Shown here piece after piece: positions 6,339-7,709 of a stretch of DNA of 7,709 nt (position 1 is its first letter; each line of letters starts with the position of its first letter). Below the pieces are notes generated by a model that did no database searches, was not told the DNA's origin, and saw only the letters and a program-made list of their open reading frames with translations. The DNA lies in contig JAEUMC010000584.1 of the NCBI GenBank assembly GCA_016793415.1, positions 1 through 7,709 of the forward strand. Reading direction: 5' to 3'. This DNA comes from Devosia sp. Lineage in GTDB: Bacteria; Pseudomonadota; Alphaproteobacteria; Rhizobiales; Devosiaceae. The position numbers and the translations under genes are program-made.

Positions 6339-6356
6339 GATGTCGAAGCGGTCGCC

Positions 6357-7709
6357 TTACTGCGCGCCGGTCGGCTGCAGCGAGGTGATGACCAGGAGGC
6401 CGGTGTGGGCCCAGAACGCGCCGTTGGTGCCCATTGCCGGGTTGGCAGCGGTCGGCCAGTTCTTCCAGTAGTGCTGGTTGTAGGCGATGCGGTGCAGCCA
6501 CTGGATGATCGGGATATCGATCTGGTCGCGCCAGTAGATGCCCAGAGCCTTGGCGGCGCCTTCCTGGAACTTCGGATCGTCCGACGAGAGCGGGGCGATC
6601 GAGTCGAGGATTTCGTCGTACTCGGGGTTCTTGTAGCGCGAGAACCGGTTGTTGCCGGCCGAGGTGCCGATGGCTTCGCTGTACTTGCCGTGGAAGAGGT
6701 TGAGAGCTTCGAACGGATCGTAGAGCGAGGCGCCGTGGCCGAACATGTAGAGGCCGGCCTTGCCGTCCGCCATGTTCTGGTAGGCGTCAGGACCGAAGTT
6801 GATCGCGGCGTCGAAGCCGCCCTGGCGGAGCATTTCGACCAGGATCGGCACGATGTCGGAGTGGATGCCTTCGAAGCCCTGGATGGTGGCGTCGATGGTC
6901 TTGCCATCCTTCTCCCACAGGCCGTCGCCGTTCATGGTGTAACCGGCTTCGGTCATCAGCGTCTTGCTCTGCTCGGGGTCGAACAGGCGCGGCTGGTACT
7001 GTTCCTCGAGCGCCTTGACGGCGGGCGAGTCAGCAAAAGCCTGCAGGTTCGGGTAGAGCGGGAACGGATAGATCGTCGCGATCGGAGCGCCTTCATACAG
7101 GATGTCGTTGATGACATCGCGGTTGATGACGAGGCTCATCGCACGACGGATCTTGGGATCGCTGTACGGCTCGAGCTGGGTGTTCATCCACAGCGAGTTC
7201 GGCCACCAGTCGAGGTAACCGAACGGCGATTCCGAACCGGTATGCGTGGTGATTTCCGGGTTCTGGGCAAGGATGTTGCCGATAACCGAGGAGCGCATGT
7301 CGAGAGCGGAGTCGAACTCGTTGTTCACGACGCGCTGGGCGACGGTGTCCATCGAGACGCCGGTGATGTTGGCGATGATGACGCGCTTGACTGCCGGCTC
7401 GGCGATACGGCCGGCCTTAACGGCCCACCAGTCGGGACGGTAGTCGAAGATCTTCTGGTTGGCGTTCCACGCCTTCAGATCATACGGACCCGAGTGCGGG
7501 ATATCGATCGAGCCGGGCTCCATGTTCACGTCGGGCTTGGACGACAGGTAGTCGGCCGGGACGATCGGGATACCGGTATCGAACTTTTCGGTCAGCACTT
7601 CGAACTTGAAGCGCGGCGCCGGGGTCTTGAAGTTCACTTTCACGGTCAGGTCGTCGACGATGTCGGTCGAAGCGACGAACTGGCTGAAGTGCGCGTTGTA
7701 GGGCAGCTT
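6357..7709 (-). CDS. ABC transporter solute-binding protein, family 5 (SBP_bac_5), C-terminal 450 residues
   Basis: This is the periplasmic receptor that delivers the substrate to the permease pair. The reading frame is open from the window edge (first residues KLPYNAHFSQ) to TAA at 6359-6357. Relatives are usually 530-620 residues, so roughly 100-150 residues and the signal peptide are missing from view; the Met codons inside are not starts. Family features include the segment SDPKIRRAMSLVINRDVINDILYEG and the C-terminal IPIIQWLHRIAYNQHYWKNWPT. The last stretch resembles the YW-NWPT ending I associate with the oligosaccharide-binding branch of the family (cello- or beta-glucan-type receptors) rather than classical dipeptide receptors. 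Many Trp and Tyr residues are compatible with a sugar-stacking pocket. It is the first visible gene of the transporter block and is followed by a hairpin. Confidence 0.92.
   Translation of the reverse strand, partial: KLPYNAHFSQFVASTDIVDDLTVKVNFKTPAPRFKFEVLTEKFDTGIPIVPADYLSSKPDVNMEPGSIDIPHSGPYDLKAWNANQKIFDYRPDWWAVKAGRIAEPAVKRVIIANITGVSMDTVAQRVVNNEFDSALDMRSSVIGNILAQNPEITTHTGSESPFGYLDWWPNSLWMNTQLEPYSDPKIRRAMSLVINRDVINDILYEGAPIATIYPFPLYPNLQAFADSPAVKALEEQYQPRLFDPEQSKTLMTEAGYTMNGDGLWEKDGKTIDATIQGFEGIHSDIVPILVEMLRQGGFDAAINFGPDAYQNMADGKAGLYMFGHGASLYDPFEALNLFHGKYSEAIGTSAGNNRFSRYKNPEYDEILDSIAPLSSDDPKFQEGAAKALGIYWRDQIDIPIIQWLHRIAYNQHYWKNWPTAANPAMGTNGAFWAHTGLLVITSLQPTGAQ

Noticed and set aside
1..7709. 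CRISPR arrays, tRNA/rRNA genes, insertion sequences, phage or defence genes
   Set aside because: No repeat-spacer pattern, structural RNA signature, transposase or terminal inverted repeats were seen; nearly all bases are explained by catabolic and transport genes.

Overview
The window is GC-rich (I estimate low-to-mid 60s per cent). Every gene I can support lies on the minus strand, so transcription runs from high to low coordinates. Codon use, protein style and gene organisation suggest an alphaproteobacterium of the Hyphomicrobiales (Devosia- or Rhizobium-like). This placement is inference from overall look, not from a marker gene.

Layout in order of transcription. (1) 7709-6357: the C-terminal 450 residues of a family-5 extracytoplasmic solute-binding protein, whose start is outside the window. 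(2) A 72-bp gap with a strong 10-bp hairpin. (3) 6284-5286 and 5274-4366: the two membrane permeases of an Opp/Dpp-type ABC importer, starting at GTG and TTG. (4) 4360-3341 and 3336-2470: its two ATPases. (5) A 130-bp gap with two hairpins. (6) 2339-1374: a mannonate dehydratase (UxuA family). (7) 1363-533: a short NAD(P)-binding Rossmann oxidoreductase of the epimerase/uronate dehydrogenase type. (8) A 113-bp gap with a perfect 24-bp palindrome. (9) 419-1: the N-terminal 139 codons of a secreted PQQ-type soluble glucose/sorbosone dehydrogenase, cut by the window edge.

How it may work together. The transporter belongs to a superfamily named for peptides, but several of its branches carry oligosaccharides. 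The catabolic genes beside it handle sugar acids: mannonate dehydratase makes 2-keto-3-deoxygluconate, the entry to the KDG branch of the Entner-Doudoroff route. I infer that the locus imports and degrades a uronate- or aldonate-containing saccharide. The Rossmann enzyme would supply or interconvert the acid, and the periplasmic PQQ enzyme possibly oxidises an aldose outside the inner membrane. The substrate cannot be read from the sequence.

The region looks like a conventional catabolic/transport locus. I see no CRISPR, RNA gene, insertion sequence, phage or defence system. The points worth checking are the absence of UxuB in the visible part, a Cys-to-Ser change in the iron-sulphur-type motif of one ATPase, the intercistronic hairpins and the palindrome.
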